From contig NZ_WMEF01000007.1 in the NCBI RefSeq assembly GCF_009724685.1, positions 124,001-188,000 on the forward strand: 64,000 nt of DNA, given 5' to 3'. Positions 46,018 to 54,785 of this stretch are shown here, in pieces. The stretch's first letter is position 1. Each line of letters opens with the position of its first letter. Both the position numbers and the translations under genes were made by a program. The notes below the pieces were generated by a model. The model saw nothing but the letters and a program-made list of their open reading frames with translations. It was not told the DNA's origin and ran no database searches. This DNA is from Lysinibacillus cavernae. Lineage in GTDB: Bacteria; Bacillota; Bacilli; Bacillales_A; Planococcaceae.

Positions 46018-46300
46018 ATCTTGATACAGCGAGTGACAAACGCATGTTGTAGAAGGGAGTGCTGTTAAAAATCGCGACTTACTGTGGCAATGACGGTGTG
46101 ACCAGTTAGTGGAGAGAGGGCTGCACTACGCAGGTCAGTTAACCGTTGTCACAATGAGGGAGGTTTTAGGTAGTCAGCTCGGAAAAATCTTTGCGCATTA
46201 CTGCATGAAAGCGAAACATCATAAATTATATGAAAATATTTTGAAACTTTTTATAAAGGACTCCGTAAACAATAGTAATAAGCAAAAGGGAGGAACAGAC
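46018..46300 (+). ncRNA. Structured untranslated leader before hflKC (unassigned)
   Basis: This spacer is GC-richer than its surroundings and can fold into a long interrupted stem at 46090-46149. ATGACGGT pairs with ACCGTTGT (two G-U pairs), TGACC with GGTCA, and TAGTG with CACTA, all nested. I do not recognise it as a named riboswitch. It precedes hflK by about 150 bases and no terminator follows. It may be a cis-regulatory RNA or a structured 5' end; an open frame through it has no ribosome site. Confidence 0.4.
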
Positions 46301-47263
46301 ATGAGTGTGAAAAAGACACTAATGATGGTTGGACTTGGAATTTTAGGTATTATTGCACTTATTACAGTTTTTACATCATGGTACACAGTGGATGAATCAG
46401 AACAAGCTGTTGTGATTACATTTGGTCGTGCCGATGATACAGTAACAAATCCAGGACTACATTTTAAATTACCTTGGCCAGTCCAATCAGTTGAAATTTT
46501 ATCAAAAGAAACATTTAGCTTACAATTTGGCTATAAGCAAAATAAATCAGGTGAATTAGAAGCGTACGATGCCGAAACAAAAATGATTACAGGTGATGAA
46601 AACATTGTTTTAACAGACCTTGTTGTTCAATGGAAAATTACAGAACCTAATAAATTCCTATTTAGCTCACAAGATCCAGAAGGAATTTTACATAGCGCTA
46701 CTTCGAGTGCCATTCGATCTATTATCGGAAGTTCTTCTATTGACGCAGCGTTAACAGAAGGTAAAGCTGAAATCGAAGGAAAAACACGTGAATTATTAGT
46801 TTCTCTAATTGAAAAGTATGATATTGGAATCAGTGTATTAGGTGTAAAATTGCAAGATGTAGAATTGCCAAATAAAGATGTGCGTGCAGCATTTACGGCT
46901 GTAACAGATGCACGTGAAATGAAAAATACAAAAATAAATGAAGCTGAAAAATATGAAAATCAACGCACTAATGAAGCTAATGGTGAGCGTGATGCGATTT
47001 TGTCGAAAGCAAAAGGTGCGAAAACAGCCCGTATCGAGCAAGCTCAAGGTGATGTAGCAGTCTTTAATAAACTGTATGAGCAATATAAAGGCAATCAACA
47101 AATTACACGAGAGCGTTTAATTTTAGAGACGCTTGAAAATGTTTTACCAAAAGCGCAAATTTATATTATGAATGATGATGGCAGTACGATGAAGTACTTA
47201 CCATTACAATCATTACAGCCTCAGCAGCCACAAACAGAGAAAAAAGAAGGGGGCGGTAACTAA
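46301..47263 (+). CDS. hflK: SPFH/stomatin-like protein HflK
   Basis: The 320-residue protein has one N-terminal membrane helix (MMVGLGILGIIALITVFTSW) and an SPFH (prohibitin-like) domain with ESEQAVVITFGRADDTVTNP, GLHFKLPWPVQSVEI and a coiled-coil helix rich in Glu, Ala and Lys (about 215-275). In E. coli HflK and HflC form a large membrane cage around the FtsH protease. The ATG at 46301 has a GGGAGG site. Its stop overlaps the hflC start by one base. B. subtilis lacks this pair as far as I recall; it carries flotillin-type SPFH proteins instead. Confidence 0.9.
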   Translation: MSVKKTLMMVGLGILGIIALITVFTSWYTVDESEQAVVITFGRADDTVTNPGLHFKLPWPVQSVEILSKETFSLQFGYKQNKSGELEAYDAETKMITGDENIVLTDLVVQWKITEPNKFLFSSQDPEGILHSATSSAIRSIIGSSSIDAALTEGKAEIEGKTRELLVSLIEKYDIGISVLGVKLQDVELPNKDVRAAFTAVTDAREMKNTKINEAEKYENQRTNEANGERDAILSKAKGAKTARIEQAQGDVAVFNKLYEQYKGNQQITRERLILETLENVLPKAQIYIMNDDGSTMKYLPLQSLQPQQPQTEKKEGGGN

Positions 47264-48273
47264 TGGATCAAAAAAATAATGATCTTGACAAATTCCTCAA
47301 TTTTTTATCAGGTAAAAGTAAAAAAACCGCTTCCTCTGAAGGTAACTCAGGGGAGAATGTAGTGGAAATGTCGAAGAAAGGCCCTAAAAATCCCAAGAAA
47401 TACATCTCTTTAGCTGTCACATTAACAGCCGTATTTGCCCTAGCAATCATTATATTAACAAATATTTATATAGTGAAGGAATCAGAATACGCAGTTGTTC
47501 GACAGTTTGGAGAGGTTGTCAAATTTGAGCGTGAACCAGGTTTAAATATGAAAATTCCATTTATCCAAAGTGTCACAAAGTTACCAAAAAACCAAATGAC
47601 ATATGAAATTTCAGAAGAAGAGATTAATACAAAGGATAAGAAACGTATTATTATTGATAATTATGCTGTATGGCGTATTACGGATCCTAAGTTATTAATT
47701 TCTAATGCTGGTACGATTGAAAAAGTTGAATCACGAATGGAAGAGTTCATTTATTCAGTTATCCGCTCGGAACTTGGGCGAATTAACTATACAGAGATTA
47801 TTAATGATGAGGATTCTTCAAGAGGCAGCATAAATGACGAAGTAACTGAACGTGTTAATGAACTACTATCAAACGATAAATATGGCATTGAAGTAGTAGA
47901 TGTACGTATTCGTCGCATTGATTTACCAACTGAAAATGAACAGTCTGTTTTTACAAATATGATTTCAGATCGTGAATCCATTGCACAAAAGTATCTTTCT
48001 GAGGGAGATGCTGAGAAACGTCGTATTGAAGCCAAAACGGACCAACAAGTACAAGAAATGCTAGCTACAGCCAATAAGGAAGCGGCAATCATACAAGCTG
48101 AAGGAGAAGCAGAAGCCGCAAAAATTTACAATAATTCTTTCTCTCAAGATCCTGAATTTTATTCCTTATATCGCACACTAGAATCGTATAAGAAAACGGT
48201 TGGAGAAGATACAGTCATTGTTTTGCCATCGACCTCACCATATGCTAACATCTTGTCTGGTTATATAAGATAA
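47263..48273 (+). CDS. hflC: SPFH/stomatin-like protein HflC
   Basis: The 336-residue protein has a cytoplasmic head of about 45 residues, a membrane helix (ISLAVTLTAVFALAIIILTN) and an SPFH domain (ESEYAVVRQFGEVVKFEREP, then GLNMKIPFIQSVTKLPKNQM), followed by the HflC marks DVRIRRIDLPTENEQSVFTNM and the alanine/glutamate-rich helix. It ends in the typical LPSTSPYANILSGY tail. With HflK it should form a complex that controls FtsH access. No ftsH gene is in the window. Confidence 0.92.
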   Translation: MDQKNNDLDKFLNFLSGKSKKTASSEGNSGENVVEMSKKGPKNPKKYISLAVTLTAVFALAIIILTNIYIVKESEYAVVRQFGEVVKFEREPGLNMKIPFIQSVTKLPKNQMTYEISEEEINTKDKKRIIIDNYAVWRITDPKLLISNAGTIEKVESRMEEFIYSVIRSELGRINYTEIINDEDSSRGSINDEVTERVNELLSNDKYGIEVVDVRIRRIDLPTENEQSVFTNMISDRESIAQKYLSEGDAEKRRIEAKTDQQVQEMLATANKEAAIIQAEGEAEAAKIYNNSFSQDPEFYSLYRTLESYKKTVGEDTVIVLPSTSPYANILSGYIR

Positions 48274-48283
48274 ACTGTTAATT

Positions 48284-48317
48284 AAAGTCGTCTCTCTAGT
48301 GAAAGAGACGACTTTTT
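48284..48317 (+). terminator. Terminator of hflKC
   Basis: AAAGTCGTCTCT and AGAGACGACTTT form a perfect 12-bp stem followed by TTTTT. Confidence 0.93.
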
Positions 48318-48458
48318 TGTTGTTATAAAATTATAACTATCCGTTATTTCGTATTATTATATTATGAAAATAATAGAAATTTATAATTTTATATTCCCCC
48401 ATCTACTATAATTTGATAGAATGATAATGTTTAAAATGAATAGTTGGGGGTAATAGCT

Positions 48459-48875
48459 GTGAAATTACAAATTAGCACATGGCTCCAAAATTTAGGGATA
48501 GCTTGTAGTATAGCATCGTTATTGACACTTTTCTTCGGCATATCTGATTTTTCATGGGTGACGAAGAGTGTTTATCATATACCAGTATTTTTTGTATGTA
48601 TCTTTTTAGTTAGCATCTTTATTGCAGATGATGTTAGAAATCTGTTTAAAAAATTGTTTTGGTACGAAAAACGTAAGACCAAGCGTCCTATTTGGCAAGT
48701 TGGTATTGGCTTTATTTTCTTTTTAGCACAAATTAGCACAGTGATGGTATTTAATAAAGAGCTAACACAGCCACAATTGGGAGGAATGCCTTTATTTTTA
48801 GTGTTTGCCTTTATGAATGCATTTGTATTAACAGTAGTTTATGAAGAAATTTTTCATCGCACATCAAATTCATAA
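48459..48875 (+). CDS. Small integral membrane protein of unknown function
   Basis: I do not recognise this 138-residue protein. It has about four hydrophobic helices (NLGIACSIASLLTLFFGI, HIPVFFVCIFLVSIFIA, VGIGFIFFLAQISTVMVF, GGMPLFLVFAFMNAFVLTVV) with a basic loop, KKLFWYEKRKTKRP, between the second and third. The GTG at 48459 has a GGGGG site at proper spacing; an upstream in-frame start runs into that site. It stands alone between two terminators, hflKC's and its own, next to polA, in a spot that seems variable among bacilli. Confidence 0.75.
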   Translation: MKLQISTWLQNLGIACSIASLLTLFFGISDFSWVTKSVYHIPVFFVCIFLVSIFIADDVRNLFKKLFWYEKRKTKRPIWQVGIGFIFFLAQISTVMVFNKELTQPQLGGMPLFLVFAFMNAFVLTVVYEEIFHRTSNS

Positions 48876-48889
48876 CATGAATCAATGAG

Positions 48890-48931
48890 CTTTCATTCAA
48901 AGGAACTTTCTCTCTGAATGAAAGTTTTTTT
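48890..48931 (+). terminator. Terminator after the small membrane protein
   Basis: CTTTCATTCA pairs with TGAATGAAAG, followed by a long T-rich tract. Confidence 0.85.
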
Positions 48932-48964
48932 GTTTTTTGTACCAAATGCAAAACGTCAGGTGCG

Positions 48965-49246
48965 GTGTTAATACGTAAATTATTAACATTCGCCAATATT
49001 GCCTTTATTTTATTCGCCCTGTGCGGTTGGCTTTTTGCTATGGATCGAGATGATGAAGTGACGGATAAAACCCTGAATGTGATGGATAGCTTGTTAAAAG
49101 TGACGGATAAAACCCCGAATGTGATGGATAGCTTGTCAAATGCGACGGATAGCAACTCCAAAGTAGTGAATAACCGCCTGCTTTTTTTACTTGAATTGTA
49201 TTGTTATGATAAAGTAGAGGTAATAGAAGACAACGCAGGAGGATAA
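48965..49246 (+). CDS. Possible small protein with membrane helix and heptad VTD repeats (doubtful)
   Basis: The frame encodes up to 93 residues: a basic start, one hydrophobic helix (LLTFANIAFILFALCGWLFA) and then five 7-residue units of the type VTDKTLN, VMDSLLK, VTDKTPN, VMDSLSN, ATDSNSK. The GTG start has only a poorly spaced AGGTG, and the end of the frame runs into the polA ribosome site, so the C-terminal part is unlikely to be real. The opposite strand is also open with LSVTFNK-type heptads. Expression is uncertain. If real, it would be a one-helix membrane peptide. Confidence 0.35.
   Translation: MLIRKLLTFANIAFILFALCGWLFAMDRDDEVTDKTLNVMDSLLKVTDKTPNVMDSLSNATDSNSKVVNNRLLFLLELYCYDKVEVIEDNAGG
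49058..49153. repeat. 42-bp tandem repeat (about 2.3 copies) made of 21-bp half units
   Basis: Copies at 49058-49099 and 49100-49141 agree at 39 of 42 bases, and a third begins at 49142. Each copy divides into two 21-base halves that start GTGACGGAT and GTGATGGAT, so both the 42-base and the 21-base periods are multiples of three and of seven codons' length. Confidence 0.92.
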
Positions 49247-49250
49247 AATC

Positions 49251-51878
49251 ATGACCAAAGAAAAATTACTATTATTGGACGGTAATAGTTTAGCATATCG
49301 CGCGTTTTTTGCGTTGCCATTGTTAACGAATGATAGTGGCATTCATACTAATGCTGTGTACGGCTTTACAACAATGCTACAAAGAATATTAGAGGAAGAA
49401 CAGCCAACAAAAATATTGGTTGCTTTTGATGCTGGAAAAACAACATTCCGCCATGAAACCTTTACAGAATATAAGGGTGGGCGACAAAAGACACCACCAG
49501 AATTATCAGAGCAATTCCCTTATATACGAAAGCTTATTGATGCCTATGGTATTAAACAATATGAGCAAGAATTGTATGAAGCAGATGATATTATCGGGAC
49601 GCTTGCTAAAGAGGCTTCATCGCAGGATATGGATGTTATTATTGTATCCGGAGACCGTGATTTAACTCAGCTTGCGTCGGAGCAAGTAACAGTCTATATT
49701 ACGAAAAAAGGTATTACGGAAATAGAGATAAATACACCAGCATTTATTGCTGAAAAGTATGGTTTAAGCCCATTGCAAATTATTGATATGAAAGGTTTAA
49801 TGGGAGATTCTTCAGATAATATTCCTGGTGTACCAGGTGTCGGTGAAAAGACAGCTGTAAAATTATTAAAAGAACATGGCTCCGTTGAAGCGCTATATGA
49901 GGCGATGGATACATTGAAAGCTTCTAAAATGAAGGAAAAACTTGTAGCTAATGAAGAGCAGGCCATCATGAGTAAGAAGCTGGCAACGATTTATACAGAT
50001 GCCCAAATAACTGTTTCACTTGCTGACCTCGCATATAACGGACCAAATGAAGAAGAATTAATCAGTGTTTGGCGGGAACTTGGCTTTAAATCACTGCTCG
50101 ATAAAAGTGATTTTGAAGTTCAACAAGAGGAGCAAGCACCTTTCGACTATGACCTTGTCCAAGAAGTGCGCCCAGCAGACTTACAGGATGTGATGGCTGT
50201 ACATGTTGAACTAGAAAATGAGCACTATCATACTTGTCAGCTACTTGGGCTTGCGTTATCGGATGGAACAAAAACACAATATATTCCTTTTGAAGTTGCA
50301 GCCAAATCAGATGATCTCCGTCGTTGGCTAGAAGATGCTACAAAAATAAAATATATGTCTGATTCAAAGGCAGCTCAAGCGGCATTAAAGCGTGTAGGTA
50401 TTCAATTAGCTGGTGTTGATTTCGATCTGCTTCTTGCCTCCTATATTAATAATCCAGCGTTAAGTGGAGATGATGTCGCAACGCTTGCGAAGGAACTTGG
50501 TTATCGTGATGTTCAAGCAAATGAGACGGTCTATGGAAAAGGGGCAAAACGTGCTATACCTGACATGGATCAACTTGCCCAGCATGTTAGCCGTAAAGCT
50601 TTTGCTGTGTGGACATTACAGTCAAAGTTGGAAGCATTATTAAAGGAAAATGAACAATTTGATCTTTATAAAAACTTAGAACTACCACTGGCAGCGATAT
50701 TAGGTGAGATGGAAAGCGAAGGGATCACGGTTAATCGTGCTACGCTAGAGAAAATGGGACAAGAGCTTACTGACAAGCTAGTAGTGATCGAGCAAGAAAT
50801 TTATGCAGAGGCTGGAGAAACTTTTAATATTAATTCACCCAAACAATTAGGTGTTATTTTATTCGATAAACTTGGGTTGCCTGTGATAAAAAAGACAAAA
50901 ACTGGCTATTCTACAGCGGCAGATGTACTGGAAAAATTACAGTCAGAACACGCGATTATTGAACATATTCTGTTGTATCGTCAGCTTGGTAAACTACAAT
51001 CCACGTATATTGAAGGCTTACTTAAGGAAATCCACGAAGCGGATAGTAAGGTGCATACGCGCTTCCAACAAGCTTTAACTGCGACAGGACGTTTAAGCTC
51101 CACGGATCCGAATTTGCAAAACATTCCTATTCGTTTGGAGGAAGGTCGAAAAATCCGCCAAGCATTTATACCGTCAAAAGAGGATTGGATTCTGTTTTCT
51201 GCGGACTATTCACAAATTGAATTACGAGTGCTTGCCCATATGTCAGAAGATAAAAATTTGGTAGAGGCTTTCCGTGAAGGTATGGATGTTCATACACGTA
51301 CAGCTATGGATGTATTTCATGTATCAGAAGATGAGGTAGATAGTAATATGCGTCGCGCAGCGAAGGCTGTTAACTTTGGGATTGTCTACGGTATCAGTGA
51401 TTATGGTCTATCACAAAACTTAGATATAACGCGTAAGGAGGCAGCAACGTTTATTGAAAAGTATTTAGCAAGTTTCCCAGGCGTTAAACAGTATATGGAT
51501 GATATTGTGCAAAATGCGAAATTTAATGGCTACGTCACTACCATTTTAAATAGACGACGTTACTTACCTGATATTACGAGTTCTAACTTCAATTTAAGAA
51601 GCTTTGCAGAGCGTACAGCAATGAATACGCCAATTCAAGGAAGTGCCGCTGATATTATTAAAAAAGCAATGATTGATATGGATGCTCGACTGAAAAAAGA
51701 AAAAATGCAAGCCAAACTACTCTTACAGGTGCATGATGAATTGATCTTTGAAGCTCCTAAGGAAGAGATTGCCATGCTAGAAAAAATTGTACCAGAGGTA
51801 ATGGAAAATGCTATAGAGCTTTCAGTACCGCTCAAAGTAGATTTTAATCATGGATCTACATGGTATGAAGCCAAATAA
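49251..51878 (+). CDS. polA: DNA polymerase I
   Basis: The 875-residue enzyme has a 5'-nuclease domain (first 290 residues: LLDGNSLAYRAFFALP, ADDIIGTLAKEA, GLMGDSSDNIPGVPGVGEKT), an inactivated 3'-5' exonuclease domain and the polymerase domain (SADYSQIELRVLAHMSED, RRAAKAVNFGIVYGISDYGL, LLLQVHDELIFEAP). In the middle domain the expected DxE metal pair reads HVE, so proofreading is lost, as in other Bacillus PolA. It fills gaps in repair and removes primers. Start with AGGAGGA site; mutM and coaE follow closely. Confidence 0.97.
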   Translation: MTKEKLLLLDGNSLAYRAFFALPLLTNDSGIHTNAVYGFTTMLQRILEEEQPTKILVAFDAGKTTFRHETFTEYKGGRQKTPPELSEQFPYIRKLIDAYGIKQYEQELYEADDIIGTLAKEASSQDMDVIIVSGDRDLTQLASEQVTVYITKKGITEIEINTPAFIAEKYGLSPLQIIDMKGLMGDSSDNIPGVPGVGEKTAVKLLKEHGSVEALYEAMDTLKASKMKEKLVANEEQAIMSKKLATIYTDAQITVSLADLAYNGPNEEELISVWRELGFKSLLDKSDFEVQQEEQAPFDYDLVQEVRPADLQDVMAVHVELENEHYHTCQLLGLALSDGTKTQYIPFEVAAKSDDLRRWLEDATKIKYMSDSKAAQAALKRVGIQLAGVDFDLLLASYINNPALSGDDVATLAKELGYRDVQANETVYGKGAKRAIPDMDQLAQHVSRKAFAVWTLQSKLEALLKENEQFDLYKNLELPLAAILGEMESEGITVNRATLEKMGQELTDKLVVIEQEIYAEAGETFNINSPKQLGVILFDKLGLPVIKKTKTGYSTAADVLEKLQSEHAIIEHILLYRQLGKLQSTYIEGLLKEIHEADSKVHTRFQQALTATGRLSSTDPNLQNIPIRLEEGRKIRQAFIPSKEDWILFSADYSQIELRVLAHMSEDKNLVEAFREGMDVHTRTAMDVFHVSEDEVDSNMRRAAKAVNFGIVYGISDYGLSQNLDITRKEAATFIEKYLASFPGVKQYMDDIVQNAKFNGYVTTILNRRRYLPDITSSNFNLRSFAERTAMNTPIQGSAADIIKKAMIDMDARLKKEKMQAKLLLQVHDELIFEAPKEEIAMLEKIVPEVMENAIELSVPLKVDFNHGSTWYEAK

Positions 51879-51890
51879 GGAGGGATTCAA

Positions 51891-52763
51891 ATGCCTGAAT
51901 TACCAGAGGTGGAAGGTGTCGTCCAGGCATTGAAGCCAAAGATTGAAGGACGTACGATTCAACAGGTTCAACTATCTGAAAGAGTCCATTTTTCATTTAG
52001 TGAGGGCAAGCAATGTATCGTTAAACAAGCAGAGCCTGATGCATTTGAATTATCTATGTCCCAAATGATGATCACCACAATTGAACGACGAGCAAAATAT
52101 ATTTTCTTTCATTTGTTGAAAGAGGATGTTTCATATGTCCTTGTCAGTCATTTAGGAATGACAGGCGCATGGTTTGTTGTAAATTCACCAGAAGAAATCA
52201 ATGAAGCGAAGTTCCAAAAGCATATTCATGCAACATTTAAAATGGCTGATGGGGGTTACTTGATCTATTCGGATATTCGCCGCTTTGGTGAACTTCGTTT
52301 TCTGACAAAAATTGAAGATCATGCACCATTAACAAAAATGGCACCAGAGCCATTTGATGAACAAGCATGTGACTTTTTTATAACAAAATCCAAATTACCG
52401 AAATATGAAAATAAGGCGGTAAAAGAAGTAATTATGGATGGGCAAGTTATTTCGGGCTGTGGCAATATTTATGCAACGGAGGCATTGTTTGCTCAAAAAA
52501 TTCACCCAGCACGCAAAATGAACCGCATTAGTGAAAAACGTAAACTGGAATTATTTCAGGAGATTGTTGCTGTCCTTCGTCAAAGTATTGAAGCGGGTGG
52601 CTCAACTATCTCTGATTATCGAAACATTAATGGGGAAGCTGGTAGTATGCAGAATCGTCTGCGAATGTATGGGAAAAAGATATGTCCAGCATGTGAAACG
52701 GCAACAAGTCAAATGGCAATTGGTGGGCGTACCTCGGTCTATTGCCCAAATTGTCAACATTAA
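51891..52763 (+). CDS. mutM: Formamidopyrimidine-DNA glycosylase
   Basis: The 290-residue Fpg has the catalytic N-terminus PELPEVEGVV (Pro and Glu active after Met removal), the lysine in RRAKYIFFHL, the helix-two-turn-helix region (VISGCGNIYATEALFAQKIH) and a C-terminal zinc finger CPAC...YCPNC. It excises 8-oxoguanine and other oxidised purines and cuts the abasic site. It sits 12 bases after polA and 13 before coaE, so the three form a repair-linked operon. Confidence 0.97.
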   Translation: MPELPEVEGVVQALKPKIEGRTIQQVQLSERVHFSFSEGKQCIVKQAEPDAFELSMSQMMITTIERRAKYIFFHLLKEDVSYVLVSHLGMTGAWFVVNSPEEINEAKFQKHIHATFKMADGGYLIYSDIRRFGELRFLTKIEDHAPLTKMAPEPFDEQACDFFITKSKLPKYENKAVKEVIMDGQVISGCGNIYATEALFAQKIHPARKMNRISEKRKLELFQEIVAVLRQSIEAGGSTISDYRNINGEAGSMQNRLRMYGKKICPACETATSQMAIGGRTSVYCPNCQH

Positions 52764-52776
52764 AGGGGATTTAACG

Positions 52777-53370
52777 ATGATTATCGGACTTACAGGAAGT
52801 ATTGCAAGCGGAAAAAGTACAGTAGTTAAAATGATGACCGAACTGGGATTACCAATTGTTGATGCGGATGTTGTAGCACGAGATGTCGTAGAACCAGGTG
52901 CTGAGACATTAGCATTAATTGCTGAAAGTTTCGGACAAGCTATTTTGCTAGAGGATGGCAATTTAAATCGAACATTGCTTGGGGATATTATTTTTCATGA
53001 GCCTGCCAAACGAAAAATGTTAAATGATATTATTCATCCAGCGATCAGAAAAGAAATGTTACGTCAACGTGATGCCTATTTAGACGCAGGGTGTGAGCAT
53101 GTTGTTATGGACATTCCATTATTATTTGAGAGTAAGCTCCAGCATTTTGTGGAGCGTATTATTGTAGTTTCAGTAAGTGAAGAGGTCCAGCTTCGCCGCT
53201 TAATGGAACGCAATAATTTGTCAAAAGAGGATGCATTGGCGCGTATGCACTCACAATTACCGATGTCTGTTAAAGAAAAAGGTGCACATGCGGTCATTTA
53301 TAATAATGAGAATATAGAGAACACAGAGAAGCAATTAAAAAAAATCCTGACCTATTGGGATGTCATTTAA
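52777..53370 (+). CDS. coaE: Dephospho-CoA kinase
   Basis: This 197-residue P-loop kinase begins MIIGLTGSIASGKSTVVKMM and has the DADVVARDVVEPG dephospho-CoA site and VMDIPLLFESKL. It performs the last step of coenzyme A synthesis. The ATG at 52777 follows a GGGGAT-type site and gives the standard length; a longer frame overlaps mutM in another reading frame and is not coding. Confidence 0.96.
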   Translation: MIIGLTGSIASGKSTVVKMMTELGLPIVDADVVARDVVEPGAETLALIAESFGQAILLEDGNLNRTLLGDIIFHEPAKRKMLNDIIHPAIRKEMLRQRDAYLDAGCEHVVMDIPLLFESKLQHFVERIIVVSVSEEVQLRRLMERNNLSKEDALARMHSQLPMSVKEKGAHAVIYNNENIENTEKQLKKILTYWDVI

Positions 53371-53384
53371 TTTGTTCATTTTCG

Positions 53385-53419
53385 ATGCGTAGTAAGTAAA
53401 TCTTGCTGCGCATTTTTTT
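53385..53419 (+). terminator. Terminator of polA-mutM-coaE
   Basis: ATGCGTAGTAAG pairs with CTTGCTGCGCAT using two G-U pairs, then seven T follow. Confidence 0.75.
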
Positions 53420-53576
53420 ATGGAGAAACGCCATAATAAAGAATGATTTTTCAGAAAATAAGAACTTTAATATTATCAATATATAATGTTCATCTTTTTT
53501 AAAATTGTGTTATACTAATCACCGTAAAGTATATAATTAATTAATCTGAGTATGTACTCACAGGAGGATATTATAA

Positions 53577-54599
53577 ATGACAGTATCAATTGCTATTAAT
53601 GGTTTCGGACGCATCGGACGTATGGTTTTCCGCCAAGCGATCGTACAACAAGCTTTAAATATCGTTGCGATTAACGCGAGCTATCCAGCAGAAACGTTAG
53701 CACATTTGATTAAGTATGACACAAATCACGGAACATTTGAGGGTACGGTAGAACCAGCAGGCGATGCTTTAGTTGTAAATGGTAAACGTGTTCAAATTAT
53801 TAGTGAGCGTGATCCGTTAAAATTACCTTGGGCTAAAATGGGTGTAGATATTGTTATTGAAGCGACTGGTAAATTTAATGAACGCGAAAAAGCAGCAATG
53901 CACTTAGAAGCTGGCGCGAAAAAAGTTATCTTAACGGCACCTGGTAAAAACGAGGACGTAACAATTGTTTTAGGTGTAAATGATGATAAACTTGATATTG
54001 CTAAACATGATGTTATTTCGAATGCTTCTTGTACAACAAACTGTTTAGCGCCAGTAGCAAAAGTATTGAATGACACATTTGGTATTGAAAATGGCTTAAT
54101 GACAACAGTTCATGCTTATACAAATGACCAAAAGAACTTAGATAACCCACATAAGGATTTACGTCGTGCACGTGGATGCGCACAATCAATTATTCCTACA
54201 TCTACAGGTGCTGCAAAAGCATTGAAATTAGTTTTACCTGAATTAGAAGGTAAAATTCACGGTATGGCACTTCGTGTCCCAACACCAAACGTATCTTTAG
54301 TTGACCTTGTAGTAGATTTAAATACTGAAGTAACAGTTGATTCTGTTAATGCTGCATTCGTAAAAGCTGCAACAGAAGGACCAATGAAAGGCATTTTAAA
54401 CTTCTCTGTTGAACCATTAGTATCTGTTGATTACAACACAACGACTTACTCATCGACAGTTGATGGACTTTCTACAATGGTAATGGGCAACCGTAAAGTG
54501 AAAGTACTTGCTTGGTACGATAACGAGTGGGGTTACTCTGCACGTGTTGTAGACCTTGTGAAAAAAGTAGCCAATGCTTTAGAAACTGTTAACGCGTAA
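53577..54599 (+). CDS. gapB: Glyceraldehyde-3-phosphate dehydrogenase, GapB type (gluconeogenic)
   Basis: The 340-residue enzyme has the NAD(P) motif [14 protein letters not shown], catalytic C152 in [13 protein letters not shown] and the [18 protein letters not shown] region. [20 protein letters not shown] replaces the 'ND-D' seen in glycolytic GapA, fitting a GapB that prefers NADP and runs in the gluconeogenic direction. It lies after coaE as in B. subtilis, but speD, which follows gapB there, is absent. The start has a CAGGAGGA site, and a strong terminator follows. Confidence 0.93.
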   Translation: MTVSIAINGFGRIGRMVFRQAIVQQALNIVAINASYPAETLAHLIKYDTNHGTFEGTVEPAGDALVVNGKRVQIISERDPLKLPWAKMGVDIVIEATGKFNEREKAAMHLEAGAKKVILTAPGKNEDVTIVLGVNDDKLDIAKHDVISNASCTTNCLAPVAKVLNDTFGIENGLMTTVHAYTNDQKNLDNPHKDLRRARGCAQSIIPTSTGAAKALKLVLPELEGKIHGMALRVPTPNVSLVDLVVDLNTEVTVDSVNAAFVKAATEGPMKGILNFSVEPLVSVDYNTTTYSSTVDGLSTMVMGNRKVKVLAWYDNEWGYSARVVDLVKKVANALETVNA

Positions 54600-54610
54600 T
54601 AATTTTATAG

Positions 54611-54653
54611 AGAGCACATTGAAATCTAAATGGTTTCAATGTGCTCTTTTTTT
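54611..54653 (+). terminator. Terminator of gapB
   Basis: Perfect 14-bp arms AGAGCACATTGAAA and TTTCAATGTGCTCT are followed by eight T. Confidence 0.94.
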
Positions 54654-54785
54654 GGGGAAACTTTCCTTGTGCTTTAGGTGCTTTAGGTTTATCATGAGCT
54701 CACTAACGTGAATGCACTTTTCTTACATGTAGGAAATTTGTTATAATAGAAATATTAAATTGTTGTAAATCAGGAGAGTAATTAT

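Noticed and set aside
46109-46300. 64-residue N-terminal extension of HflK
   Set aside because: It has no ribosome site, is not typical of SPFH proteins and passes through a strongly structured region. The ATG at 46301 has a good GGGAGG site.
49058-49153. CRISPR array
   Set aside because: The units are contiguous with no variable spacers and no cas genes, so this is a simple tandem repeat.
48811-49161. Minus-strand frame of 116 codons with LSVTFNK heptads
   Set aside because: It overlaps the end of the small membrane protein gene and its terminator and has no good ribosome site. The heptads follow automatically from the 21-bp DNA repeat. I kept the repeat as a feature and left the strand question open.
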